This document shows, piece by piece, positions 34,222 to 42,234 of a stretch of 52,794 bases of DNA. The notes beneath the pieces were generated by a model. It made no database searches, had not been told where the DNA came from, and saw only the letters and a program-made list of their open reading frames with translations. The stretch comes from an uncultured Eubacteriales bacterium (lineage in GTDB: Bacteria > Bacillota > Clostridia > Peptostreptococcales > Anaerovoracaceae): contig CACYYH010000006.1 of NCBI GenBank assembly GCA_902778565.1, positions 1 to 52,794 of the forward strand, written 5' to 3'. Positions within the stretch are counted from its first letter, which is position 1. Each line of letters starts with the position of its first letter. The translations under genes were made by a program, and so were the position numbers.

Positions 34222-35139
34222 ATGAAAAAAGACAGCAATGCGACAACCGGATATATATTGGTTCTTTGTGCCGGCATCCTTTGGGGCAGCATAGGCTTTT
34301 TCGTCAGAAAGCTGAACGGACTTGGAGTCGATACGGAGCTGACTGCTTTCATGCGCATCTTCTGCGCGTGGATCATCCTCATACCGCTTCTCATGGGTAT
34401 GAGCCTGAAGTCAGGAAGGAATTACTTTAAGATCAGCAAAAAAGGCCTTCTGCAGTGTTTTATCATGGGTCTGGTCACTCAGGCGTTTTTCAACCTTTCC
34501 TACAGCGGATGCATCAACTCCGTGGGAGTTGCCATGGGTTCGGTGCTCCTTTATACTGCGCCGATATTCGTGAGCATCCTGTCGAGGCTTCTGTTCAAGG
34601 AAGAGATAAACGCCCGTAAAGGGATATCCCTTGTGATAAACCTCCTGGGATGCTTCATAATGGTAACGGGAGGAGACCTGAGCGTTCTTAAGGTATCCGG
34701 TATAGGTATACTTCTGGGCATAGGGGCAGGATTCTTTTACGCTATGGTAACGATCCTCGGGAAGTTCACATCTGATGAGGTGGATCCATTTACAATGGTG
34801 TTCTACAACTTTCTGTTCGGCTGGATATCACTTGCCTTGATATCGAATCCGATCCCGAAGATAGCTGCAGTAAGCGACCTTCATTTCTGGCTGCTGGCAT
34901 TCGGCTATGGACTTATACCCACCGTTGGATCGTATCTTTTCTATATGAACGGCATATCACATGACGTAGAACTTTCCAGAGTGCCCATCATTGCTTCTGT
35001 GGAGCCCATAATCGCAACCATCATAGGACTTCTGGTATTCGGTGAAAACATCACCCTTGTGAATGCTTTGGGACTGGTCATAGTGCTGTTCTCCATCGTG
35101 CTTATGAACTCAGGAAGAAAAGAAAAACGCGGTGGATAA
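34222..35139 (+). CDS. EamA/DMT-superfamily transporter, probably from a leaderless mRNA
   Basis: 305-aa ten-segment membrane transporter with two EamA repeats (LCAGILWGSIGFFVRKL; second repeat from about residue 155). Substrate unknown. Start codons GTG (34219) and ATG (34222) are adjacent, and neither has a Shine-Dalgarno. A good promoter ends only 6-9 nt upstream, so the transcript should start at or within 3 nt of the start codon. Stands between the purine permease and a phosphoribosyltransferase, each with its own promoter. Confidence 0.88.
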   Translation: MKKDSNATTGYILVLCAGILWGSIGFFVRKLNGLGVDTELTAFMRIFCAWIILIPLLMGMSLKSGRNYFKISKKGLLQCFIMGLVTQAFFNLSYSGCINSVGVAMGSVLLYTAPIFVSILSRLLFKEEINARKGISLVINLLGCFIMVTGGDLSVLKVSGIGILLGIGAGFFYAMVTILGKFTSDEVDPFTMVFYNFLFGWISLALISNPIPKIAAVSDLHFWLLAFGYGLIPTVGSYLFYMNGISHDVELSRVPIIASVEPIIATIIGLLVFGENITLVNALGLVIVLFSIVLMNSGRKEKRGG

Positions 35140-35158
35140 GGGATTTTCAAGCCATCCC

Positions 35159-35187
35159 TTGCAACTGCAGACAGTTTAATGTATAAT
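35159..35187 (+). promoter_or_regulatory. Promoter of the phosphoribosyltransferase gene
   Basis: TTGCAA (35159-35164), 17-bp spacer, TATAAT (35182-35187). Confidence 0.78.
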
Positions 35188-35228
35188 AATTCTGTTGGGA
35201 ATATATCAAGTATAGAGAGGTAAAGCCA

Positions 35229-35783
35229 ATGTATTATGAAATGGAAATTGCAGGACTCAAGAGACAGCTCCCGCTTTGCAAAGTAACTGATGACCTTTAT
35301 ATCGCAGCTTTTATCATGTTCTCCGACGTTGAGATCACCAAGGCATGCGCAGCAGAACTCCTGAAGAGGGCACCTGAATATGATGTGCTGATGACTGCAG
35401 AGGCCAAGGGTATTCCTCTCTGCTACGAGATGGCACGCCAGGCAGGCACTGACAACTACGTCATCGCCCGCAAAGGCCCCAAGCTTTACATGGAAAACCT
35501 TCTGACCACGGATGTTGATTCCATCACAACAGATCACATCCAGATGCTTTGCATCGGCCAGAGAGAAATAGATATGATCAAGGACAAGAGAGTTCTTCTG
35601 GTGGATGACGTTATCTCCACAGGAGAGTCCCTGAGATCCCTGGAGAATCTGGTAGAACGCGCAGGCGGCAACATCGTAGGACGTTTCACCGTCCTTGCTG
35701 AAGGTGATGCTCTCGGAAGAGAGGACATCACATACCTGGAGGAACTGCCGGTATTCAACCCGGATGGAACCGTTAAGAAATAA
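35229..35783 (+). CDS. Adenine-type phosphoribosyltransferase family protein
   Basis: 184-aa type I phosphoribosyltransferase with the PRPP motif RVLLVDDVISTGES (121-134) and the upstream EAKGIPLCYEMAR element seen in adenine phosphoribosyltransferases. It probably salvages adenine or another purine base; exact base not provable here. Own promoter, RBS AGAGAGG, and a terminator just after it. Fits the purine block beginning at xpt. Confidence 0.85.
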   Translation: MYYEMEIAGLKRQLPLCKVTDDLYIAAFIMFSDVEITKACAAELLKRAPEYDVLMTAEAKGIPLCYEMARQAGTDNYVIARKGPKLYMENLLTTDVDSITTDHIQMLCIGQREIDMIKDKRVLLVDDVISTGESLRSLENLVERAGGNIVGRFTVLAEGDALGREDITYLEELPVFNPDGTVKK

Positions 35784-35797
35784 GCGAGACCGCAAGG

Positions 35798-35825
35798 AGC
35801 CATCAGGGAACTGATGGCTTGTTTT
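35798..35825 (+). terminator. Terminator after the phosphoribosyltransferase gene
   Basis: AGCCATCAG/CTGATGGCT stem with a GGAA loop (35798-35819), then TGTTTT. Confidence 0.8.
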
Positions 35826-35848
35826 ATGTATAGAATGAGGAAGAAATA

Positions 35849-37228
35849 ATGACTAAATATGACGTTATCATCGTAGGCGCCGGTCCGGGAGGAGTCTTCG
35901 CCGCCCACGAATTTGCCAAAAAATCCCGCAATCTCAAGATTGCCTGCTTCGAACAGGGCAATGAACTGAGCAAAAGACACTGTCCCATCGACGGAGAGAA
36001 GGTAAAGACCTGTATCCACTGCAAGACCTGCTCCATCATGAGCGGATTCGGAGGAGCAGGGGCCTTTTCCGATGGCAAATATAATATTACAAATGAATTC
36101 GGCGGCAGCCTCTACGAGTACATCGGCCGTCAGAAGGCCATCCGTCTCATGAAGTATGTGGACGAGATCAATATGGAGCACGGCGGTGCCGGCACCAGAC
36201 TTTTCTCCACAGCCAACTCCAATCTCAAGAAGAAATGCTTTGAGCATGACCTGAAGCTTCTGGAAGCTCAGGTAAGACATCTGGGAACCGACAAGAACTA
36301 CGTCGTGCTGGAGAACCTTTACAATGAGATAAAGGACAAGGTGGAGTTCTCCTTCAACACTCAGGTCACAAAGGTGAGAAAGACTGAAGAAGGTTATGAG
36401 ATCGATACAAGCAAGGGAACCTATGCCTGCGATAAACTCATAATCTCCGTAGGCCGTTCCGGAAGCAAGTGGATGGAGACCGTATGCGAAGATCTTGGCA
36501 TCAAGACCAATTCCAACCGTGTGGACATCGGCGTCCGCGTAGAGCTTCCTCACGAAGTATTCTCACACCTTACCGATGAACTCTATGAATCAAAGATCGT
36601 CTACAGGACCAAGCAGTATAACGACCTTGTAAGGACCTTCTGTATGAACCCTCACGGAGTCGTGGTAAATGAGAACACCAACGGCATAGTGACCGTTAAC
36701 GGACACAGCTATGAGGATCCTGCGCTTCACACCGAGAACACCAATTTTGCTCTTCTGGTGACCAAGCACTTCACAGAGCCTTTCAAGGAATCCAACGAGT
36801 ACGGCGAGAGCATCGCGCGCCTTTCCAACATGCTGGGCGGCGGCGTTATCGTGCAGCGCTTCGGCGATATGATCAAAGGACGAAGGACCAACGAGAGCAG
36901 ACTCAGAGAGAGCTTTGTAAGACCGACGCTGGCAGCCACCCCGGGAGACCTTTCCCTGGTGATCCCCAAGCGCATCATGGACGACATCATTGAAATGGTA
37001 TATGCCCTTGATAAGATCGCACCGGGAACTGCTAACCATGACACGCTGCTCTACGGTGTGGAGGTCAAGTTCTACAACATGGAAGTTGAACTTGACGAGA
37101 ATCTTGAGACCCAGTGCAAAGGACTCTACGTCATCGGCGACGGATCCGGCGTGACCCATTCACTTTCACACGCTTCCGCCAGCGGAGTATTCGTGGCAAG
37201 AAAGATCATGGAAGGCTACAGCCTTTAA
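35849..37228 (+). CDS. COG2509-type NAD(P)/FAD-dependent oxidoreductase
   Basis: 459-aa flavoprotein. The N-terminal Rossmann dinucleotide motif VGAGPGGVFAA (9-19) is followed by a cysteine-rich stretch CIHCKTC (about 52-58) and SGFGGAGAFSDGK, characteristic of the uncharacterised FAD-dependent dehydrogenase group. A C-terminal FAD contact reads VIGDGSGVTHSLSHASASG. The clustered cysteines could hold a metal or act in thiol redox. It begins 23 bp after a terminator hairpin and is followed 8 bp later by rarA. RBS GAGGAAG. Confidence 0.87.
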   Translation: MTKYDVIIVGAGPGGVFAAHEFAKKSRNLKIACFEQGNELSKRHCPIDGEKVKTCIHCKTCSIMSGFGGAGAFSDGKYNITNEFGGSLYEYIGRQKAIRLMKYVDEINMEHGGAGTRLFSTANSNLKKKCFEHDLKLLEAQVRHLGTDKNYVVLENLYNEIKDKVEFSFNTQVTKVRKTEEGYEIDTSKGTYACDKLIISVGRSGSKWMETVCEDLGIKTNSNRVDIGVRVELPHEVFSHLTDELYESKIVYRTKQYNDLVRTFCMNPHGVVVNENTNGIVTVNGHSYEDPALHTENTNFALLVTKHFTEPFKESNEYGESIARLSNMLGGGVIVQRFGDMIKGRRTNESRLRESFVRPTLAATPGDLSLVIPKRIMDDIIEMVYALDKIAPGTANHDTLLYGVEVKFYNMEVELDENLETQCKGLYVIGDGSGVTHSLSHASASGVFVARKIMEGYSL

Positions 37229-37236
37229 AGGACCAG

Positions 37237-38562
37237 ATGGAACAGATCAATTTGTTTGAAAACCAAATAGCACAGCCTTTGGCGGCCAGACTGAGACCCA
37301 GAGACCTGGACGAATACGTGGGACAGGAGCATCTCCTGGGTGAAGGCAAAGTCCTTCGCAGGCTCATCGAGAGCGACCAGGTATCTTCCATGATATTCTG
37401 GGGACCTCCGGGAGTGGGCAAGACCACTCTGGCGAGGATCATAGCCAACCGTACCAGAGCTGCTTTCATCGATTTCTCTGCAGTCACCTCAGGGATCAAA
37501 GAGATCAAGCAGGTGATGCAGCAGGCCGAGGAAAACCGCAAGTTCGGGGAAAAGACCATTCTTTTCATAGATGAGATCCACCGCTTCAATAAAGCCCAGC
37601 AAGACGCTTTCCTGCCCTTCGTTGAGAAAGGATCCATCATACTGATCGGCGCTACAACTGAGAACCCGTCCTTTGAGATAAACGGCGCTCTTTTGTCCCG
37701 CTGCAAAGTATTCGTACTCCAGGCTCTGTCAGCAGACGATCTGGTGAAGCTTCTCAAGCATGCTCTTAATGACGAGCGCGGCTTCGGCGGACAGGACATA
37801 AAGATCGACGAGGACATGCTTTACATGATCGCCAACTTCGCCAACGGAGACGCCAGAACGGCGCTTTCCACCCTGGAGATGGTGATCCTGAACGGCGACG
37901 TTGACAAGAAGGGCGTGACCACCGTCACAAAAGAGACTCTGGAACAGTGCATCTCCAAGAAATCGTTATTGTACGATAAGGACGGAGAGGAGCACTACAA
38001 CCTGATCTCAGCCCTTCATAAGTCCATGAGAAACTCCGATCCCGACGCTGCTGTATACTGGCTGGCCAGGATGCTGGAAGCAGGGGAGGACCCGCTGTAC
38101 GTGGCACGCCGGGTGCTGAGATTCGGAGCAGAGGACATAGGACTTGCAGATCCCAGGGCTATGGAGATAGGAGTTGCAGCCTATCAGGCCTGCCACTTCA
38201 TCGGCATGCCGGAATGCACCGTTCACCTAACGGAAGCCGTGGTATACATGTCAATGGCGCCTAAGTCAAACGCCATGGACGTTGCATATATGGAGGCAAG
38301 GGAAGACGCGGTGAAGATGATGGCGGAGCCGGTTCCGCTGAACATCAGGAACGGAGTGACCAAGCTCATGAAGGAGATCGGCTACGGCAAGGGCTACAAA
38401 TATGCCCACAACTACGAGGGACACATAACCTCCATGCAGTGCCTGCCGGATTCACTGGTGGGAAGAGAATATTTCAAACCTTCAGACAACGGTCTGGAAA
38501 GCAAATACAAAGAACGCCTTAAACAGATCAAAGACTGGAAAAAGGCGCATAAAGACGATTAA
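37237..38562 (+). CDS. rarA: Replication-associated recombination protein A (MgsA-type AAA+ ATPase)
   Basis: 441-aa AAA+ ATPase acting at stalled replication forks. N-terminal MEQINLFEN is followed by LAARLRPRDLDEYVGQEHLLG, Walker A GPPGVGKTT (56-64), Walker B/sensor FIDEIHRFNKAQQDAFLP, and the C-terminal tetramerisation domain. The frame is open upstream to 37114 inside the flavoprotein gene, but the family start and AAAGGA (overlapping the previous stop) place the start at 37237. Confidence 0.94.
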   Translation: MEQINLFENQIAQPLAARLRPRDLDEYVGQEHLLGEGKVLRRLIESDQVSSMIFWGPPGVGKTTLARIIANRTRAAFIDFSAVTSGIKEIKQVMQQAEENRKFGEKTILFIDEIHRFNKAQQDAFLPFVEKGSIILIGATTENPSFEINGALLSRCKVFVLQALSADDLVKLLKHALNDERGFGGQDIKIDEDMLYMIANFANGDARTALSTLEMVILNGDVDKKGVTTVTKETLEQCISKKSLLYDKDGEEHYNLISALHKSMRNSDPDAAVYWLARMLEAGEDPLYVARRVLRFGAEDIGLADPRAMEIGVAAYQACHFIGMPECTVHLTEAVVYMSMAPKSNAMDVAYMEAREDAVKMMAEPVPLNIRNGVTKLMKEIGYGKGYKYAHNYEGHITSMQCLPDSLVGREYFKPSDNGLESKYKERLKQIKDWKKAHKDD

Positions 38563-38593
38563 AAAAACGCTGCTCAGCTGAGCAGCGTTTTAA
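38563..38593 (+). terminator. Terminator after rarA
   Basis: Long palindrome AACGCTGCTCA/TGAGCAGCGTT (38566-38589) directly after the stop codon, with flanking A and T runs. Confidence 0.85.
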
Positions 38594-38620
38594 GTTTGTC
38601 GTTTTGGAGTAAGAGAATAA

Positions 38621-38651
38621 TTGCCAAATCCTTCAGTCGCTATGGTATAAT
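38621..38651 (+). promoter_or_regulatory. Promoter of the third EamA transporter gene
   Basis: Extended -10 TGGTATAAT (38643-38651) with TTGCCA (38621-38626) 19 bp upstream; the long spacer is offset by the TGn element. Confidence 0.62.
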
Positions 38652-38695
38652 AAATGAATCAGACCGGTATATTGCACTGAAAGGCAGGCAAAGAA

Positions 38696-39592
38696 ATGAA
38701 GAGGGACAAAAAAGCGTTTTATGCAGATATGGCATTGGTTATGGTGACCATGGCCTGGGGTATGTCCAATATGCTGATGGATCTCTGCCTGGAAGAACTT
38801 GAGCCCATGACTCTCAACGCATACAGGTTCCTGGGAGCCTTCGTTCTCATAGCTGCAGTCATGTTCAAAAAGATGAGGAACGTAAACCGGGAGACCGTCA
38901 AGGCCAGCGCGATCCTTTCGGTCCTGATATTCGCGGTCTACGCCCTGAACACATACGGACTTCAGTACACCAGCGTTTCAAACGCGGGTTTTCTTATCGC
39001 CATGTCCGTGTTGTTTACACCTATAGTAAGCATCTTTGTGACTAAAAAGATGCCTGAGAAAAAGCTTTTCTTCATCGCGGCAGCCTGTACGGTGGGCATC
39101 GGCCTGATGACTTTGGATTCACAAATGAGGATGGCTTTCGGCGATATCCTGTGCCTGCTCTGCGCCGTGGTCTGCGGATTTTATCTCGTGTTCAACGAGA
39201 TATTTGTCAAAAGAGATGAGATAGATGCGTTTCAGGCAGGTGTGCTGGAACTGGGCTTTGCAGGTATATGGTTTGCCATAAGCGCCTTTGTCCTGGAGAC
39301 TCCTGTACTTCCTCAGAGCGGTAAGATCTGGGGCTGCCTGCTGTTTTTAATGCTGTTTTCCACAGGCTTTGCTTTTATCGCCCAGTCCGTCGCACAGCAG
39401 TACACGGATGCCAGCCGCGTAGGCGTCATATATACTCTGGAGCCGGTATTTTCCAGACTGGCAGCACGACTGGTGCTGGGTGAGATGCTGATCCCCAGGG
39501 CATACGTGGGAGAAGTAATCCTGGTAGTGAGCATGATAGCCATGGAACTGGACCTGGGAAAGCTTTTCATAAGAAAAACAGATCAAAAGTAG
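38696..39592 (+). CDS. EamA/DMT-superfamily transporter
   Basis: 298-aa ten-segment transporter, third EamA protein in the window. First repeat begins YADMALVMVTMAWGMSNMLM; second repeat from about residue 150. RBS AAAGGCAGG. Monocistronic between the rarA terminator and the GAPDH promoter. Substrate unknown. Confidence 0.88.
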   Translation: MKRDKKAFYADMALVMVTMAWGMSNMLMDLCLEELEPMTLNAYRFLGAFVLIAAVMFKKMRNVNRETVKASAILSVLIFAVYALNTYGLQYTSVSNAGFLIAMSVLFTPIVSIFVTKKMPEKKLFFIAAACTVGIGLMTLDSQMRMAFGDILCLLCAVVCGFYLVFNEIFVKRDEIDAFQAGVLELGFAGIWFAISAFVLETPVLPQSGKIWGCLLFLMLFSTGFAFIAQSVAQQYTDASRVGVIYTLEPVFSRLAARLVLGEMLIPRAYVGEVILVVSMIAMELDLGKLFIRKTDQK

Positions 39593-39594
39593 CC

Positions 39595-39623
39595 TTGCCA
39601 ATCAAGGGCTCTTGGTGTATAGT
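39595..39623 (+). promoter_or_regulatory. Promoter of the GAPDH gene with overlapping dyads
   Basis: TTGCCA (39595-39600), 17-bp spacer, TATAGT (39618-39623). Two dyads overlap it: CCTTG-CCAAT-CAAGG (39593-39607) and CAAG-GGCT-CTTG. Either could be an operator for glycolytic control, but none matches a site I know. Confidence 0.65.
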
Positions 39624-39708
39624 GTAATTGTAAGAGATTGCGCCATTTGGCGCGGTTATGAGAAATCAAAAAACGATCAAAGTCATAAGAGAAAAGGAGA
39701 TTATTCAA

Positions 39709-40731
39709 ATGGCGATCAGAATTGGTATCAACGGTTTTGGAAGAATTGCAAGAGTGGTTATCCGTGCGGCTATGAACTGCCCCGACATCGATATCCGCGC
39801 TATCAACTGGAGAAATGCAGACCTGGATTATCTGGTATACATGCTGAAGTATGACAGCATTTTCGGAAGGTTTCCCAAGAGCCTCGACCACGATGACACA
39901 GGCGTTTTCATCGATGGCAAGCACATCGATGTATACAAGTTTACAGATGCCAAGGAGATTCCCTGGAAGGCAGCAGGAGTTGATTATGTTATCGACTGCA
40001 CAGGCGCTTACGTAACATCCGACAAGTGCGCTGATCATATCGAAGCAGGCGCTAAGCACGTTATCATTTCCGCACCCGCCAAGGATAAAGTAACTCCTAC
40101 TTTCGTATATGGTGTAAATCACGAGAAGTACACCTCCGACATGTCAGTTATTTCCAACGCATCCTGCACCACCAACTGCCTCGCACCTCTCATGAAGGTC
40201 GTAGAGGACAACTGGGGAATCAAGGAAGGCCTCATGTCCACTATCCACGCTGCTACAGCCAAGCAGAAGGTAGTAGACGCCAAGTCCCTTAAGGACTGGA
40301 GAACAGGAAGATCCGTATTCGGAAACGTTATTCCTTCCACAACAGGAGCAGCTAAGGCAGTAGGCCTCGTTATTCCTTCCCTTCAGGGCAAGATGACAGG
40401 TATCTCCTACAGAGTTCCTACAGCTGACGTATCCGTTATCGACGTTAACATCATTACCGAGAAACCCACTTCACATTGGGCTCTCAGAGAAAAGATCAAG
40501 GAAGCTTCCGAGACTTACATGAAGGGCGTTATCGAGTACGTAGACGATGAAGTAGTATCCGGCGACTTCGTTGGCGATCCTTGCACATCCATCTTCGACG
40601 CAAGACAGACCATCGAACTGAACGACCACTTCTTCAAGCTCATCGCATACTATGACAACGAATTCGGTTATTGCTCCAACCTCCTGAACATGCTTCACCA
40701 CATGGCAAAGGTTGACGGAGTCATCGCATAA
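39709..40731 (+). CDS. gap: Glyceraldehyde-3-phosphate dehydrogenase
   Basis: 340-aa type I phosphorylating GAPDH. Catalytic C153 lies in SNASCTTNCLAP, with the histidine in STIHAATAKQ. N-terminal INGFGRIARV is the cofactor-binding glycine loop. The residue that follows the end of beta-2 and normally is Asp (AINDLTD in relatives) is Trp34 here (AINWRNAD), so the usual NAD-ribose contact is missing. The frame is open from 39658, but AAAAGGAG and the family start support 39709. Monocistronic, not joined to pgk or tpi; perfect terminator follows. Confidence 0.94.
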   Translation: MAIRIGINGFGRIARVVIRAAMNCPDIDIRAINWRNADLDYLVYMLKYDSIFGRFPKSLDHDDTGVFIDGKHIDVYKFTDAKEIPWKAAGVDYVIDCTGAYVTSDKCADHIEAGAKHVIISAPAKDKVTPTFVYGVNHEKYTSDMSVISNASCTTNCLAPLMKVVEDNWGIKEGLMSTIHAATAKQKVVDAKSLKDWRTGRSVFGNVIPSTTGAAKAVGLVIPSLQGKMTGISYRVPTADVSVIDVNIITEKPTSHWALREKIKEASETYMKGVIEYVDDEVVSGDFVGDPCTSIFDARQTIELNDHFFKLIAYYDNEFGYCSNLLNMLHHMAKVDGVIA

Positions 40732-40746
40732 CAGACTTGGATCTGA

Positions 40747-40772
40747 CCCGGGCGGGAACGCCCGGGTTTTTT
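40747..40772 (+). terminator. Terminator after the GAPDH gene
   Basis: CCCGGGCG/CGCCCGGG stem with a GGAA loop (40747-40766) and six Ts. Confidence 0.92.
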
Positions 40773-40831
40773 ATTTGATGAAGATAATGAATAAAATCAG
40801 CAAACTGATACGATGGGACCGCAAGAATATT

Positions 40832-40886
40832 TTGTATTTTTGTAAATACAATATGATATAATATGTTATAGTTAGACAAAGTCTAA
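40832..40886 (+). promoter_or_regulatory. Promoter and downstream operator-like dyad of the methyltransferase gene
   Basis: Extended -10 TGATATAAT (40854-40862) with TTGTAT (40832-40837) 19 bp upstream. Just after the -10, at the expected start of transcription, lies the perfect dyad TTAGAC-AAA-GTCTAA (40872-40886), placed to block elongation or initiation when bound. Confidence 0.62.
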
Positions 40887-40922
40887 TTGCAGAGACACAA
40901 TTATCAAAGAGGAGAGTGATTT

Positions 40923-41978
40923 ATGATGACAATGACTTCGAAGGAGCGTGTATTCGCTACCATGAATTTCGAACCGGTCGACAGACCCGCGGTGTTTCCC
41001 CTTGAAGGTTCAGCGTGGATCTGCAAAAAACACGGCTTGAGCTATGAAGAAATGTTCAAACTTCCCGACCTTGGAGCTCAGTTACTTGTTGACGGATTCA
41101 AGGAGATGAAGAGCGACGCCATATACGTTGGCGGAAGCGTATGGATGGCCTGGGCTCATGCTTTTGGATCAAGCGTCAAGGCAGATGTTATAGGAGCGCC
41201 GATCGTAGTAGGACCGGCTTTTGACGATCCTGAAAACCAGATTCCCGAATTGACAGACGCCGAGATCCGCGAGGCGCTTCTGGCTGACTGTTACGTTCAG
41301 GCAGGTCTCAACCAGGTCAAGGCTGTGAAGGCTATAGTCGGAGACGAATACCCGCTTATGACCGGACATGACGGACCGCTCACCGCATGCGGCATCCTGA
41401 TTGGCATGGAGCAGCTCATGATGGCTCTTGGCAAACGTGAGCCCTGGCTTCCCAAACTCCAGGAATTCGCTGCCCATTGCATTGCAGTATATGCTGATCT
41501 CATCGTTGAAGCAGGCTGCGATATCATCAACTGCTGCGATCCCGTATCTTCCGGTGATATGATTTCCTTCCCGATGTTCAAGAAGACCGTATATCCTTAC
41601 TATCTGAAGTATGCTGAACTGAAAGAGCATAAGGAAACTCCTGTACTCGTTCACATCTGCGGAAAGGCCGGACAGAGAGTCGAACTTATCAGAGATTTCG
41701 GAGCTAAATTCTTCTCCGTAGATTACATGGTCGATCTGGATGACATGCTTGATAAGTGCGAGGGCAAAATGGTAATGGTAGGGAACATAAATCCTGCAGG
41801 CGTGATGCTTGAAGGAACGCCTGATGAAGTATATAACGATACCATGAGCATACTTGAAAAAGCAGCAGCTCATAACGGAAGAACTATTCCTTGCACAGGG
41901 TGCGAGCTTCCTGCAGACAGCCCTCTTGAAAATATTCTGGCTTTATCAAAGGCTGCAGAGGATTATGCTGCAAAATAA
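40923..41978 (+). CDS. MtaA/URO-D-family methyltransferase-like protein
   Basis: 351-aa uroporphyrinogen-decarboxylase-fold protein. The zinc ligands of the corrinoid-linked methyltransferase branch (MtaA/MtbA/CmuA) are present: H244-x-C246 in VHICGKAG and C327 in CTGCELP. It is therefore more likely a methyl transfer enzyme acting with a corrinoid protein than a haem-pathway decarboxylase. No corrinoid-binding protein or activase is adjacent, so the partner must be elsewhere. The start at 40923 has GGAG 8 nt upstream; ATGs at 40926 and 40932 are alternatives. Regulated by a dedicated promoter with a dyad. Confidence 0.85.
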   Translation: MMTMTSKERVFATMNFEPVDRPAVFPLEGSAWICKKHGLSYEEMFKLPDLGAQLLVDGFKEMKSDAIYVGGSVWMAWAHAFGSSVKADVIGAPIVVGPAFDDPENQIPELTDAEIREALLADCYVQAGLNQVKAVKAIVGDEYPLMTGHDGPLTACGILIGMEQLMMALGKREPWLPKLQEFAAHCIAVYADLIVEAGCDIINCCDPVSSGDMISFPMFKKTVYPYYLKYAELKEHKETPVLVHICGKAGQRVELIRDFGAKFFSVDYMVDLDDMLDKCEGKMVMVGNINPAGVMLEGTPDEVYNDTMSILEKAAAHNGRTIPCTGCELPADSPLENILALSKAAEDYAAK

Positions 41979-42001
41979 AACAGCTGTATATATTTTACTG
42001 C

Positions 42002-42034
42002 AAAACGTCTCTCGGGAAAGGGAGACGTTTTTTG
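42002..42034 (+). terminator. Terminator after the methyltransferase gene
   Basis: AAAACGTCTC/GAGACGTTTT stem (42002-42011, 42022-42031) with a 10-nt loop and T tail. Confidence 0.82.
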
Positions 42035-42110
42035 CGCTTTCTGAACGCTTATGACACAGACTGTTCATACTGCAGATATATATTATTATGTGGCGCACTT
42101 GACTGAAATG

Positions 42111-42119
42111 TGATATAAT
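42111..42119 (+). promoter_or_regulatory. Likely promoter of secA
   Basis: Extended -10 TGATATAAT (42111-42119). No good -35 stands 17 bp upstream. A TTGACT at 42099-42104 would instead pair with TATAGC at 42121-42126 (16-bp spacer), so the exact start is unsure. The leader is about 105-115 nt. Confidence 0.5.
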
Positions 42120-42181
42120 ATATAGCGCTGAAAATCGGACTAAAATCAATCCCGACCAAGGGACGGCAAAATATACAATAT

Positions 42182-42220
42182 AAGGAAAGGAAAACCCTGC
42201 GCAGATCTTTTGCAGCAGGG
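42182..42220 (+). promoter_or_regulatory. secA leader hairpin with displaced ribosome site
   Basis: A good Shine-Dalgarno AAGGAAAGG (42182-42190) lies 44 nt before the secA ATG. Between them is a hairpin CCCTGC/GCAGGG (42195-42200, 42215-42220; inner GCA/TGC with a bulged A). The only purine stretch closer to the ATG, AGGG, is inside the stem. This suggests structured control of secA translation. Confidence 0.55.
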
Positions 42221-42234
42221 CAACGAAAATCAAA

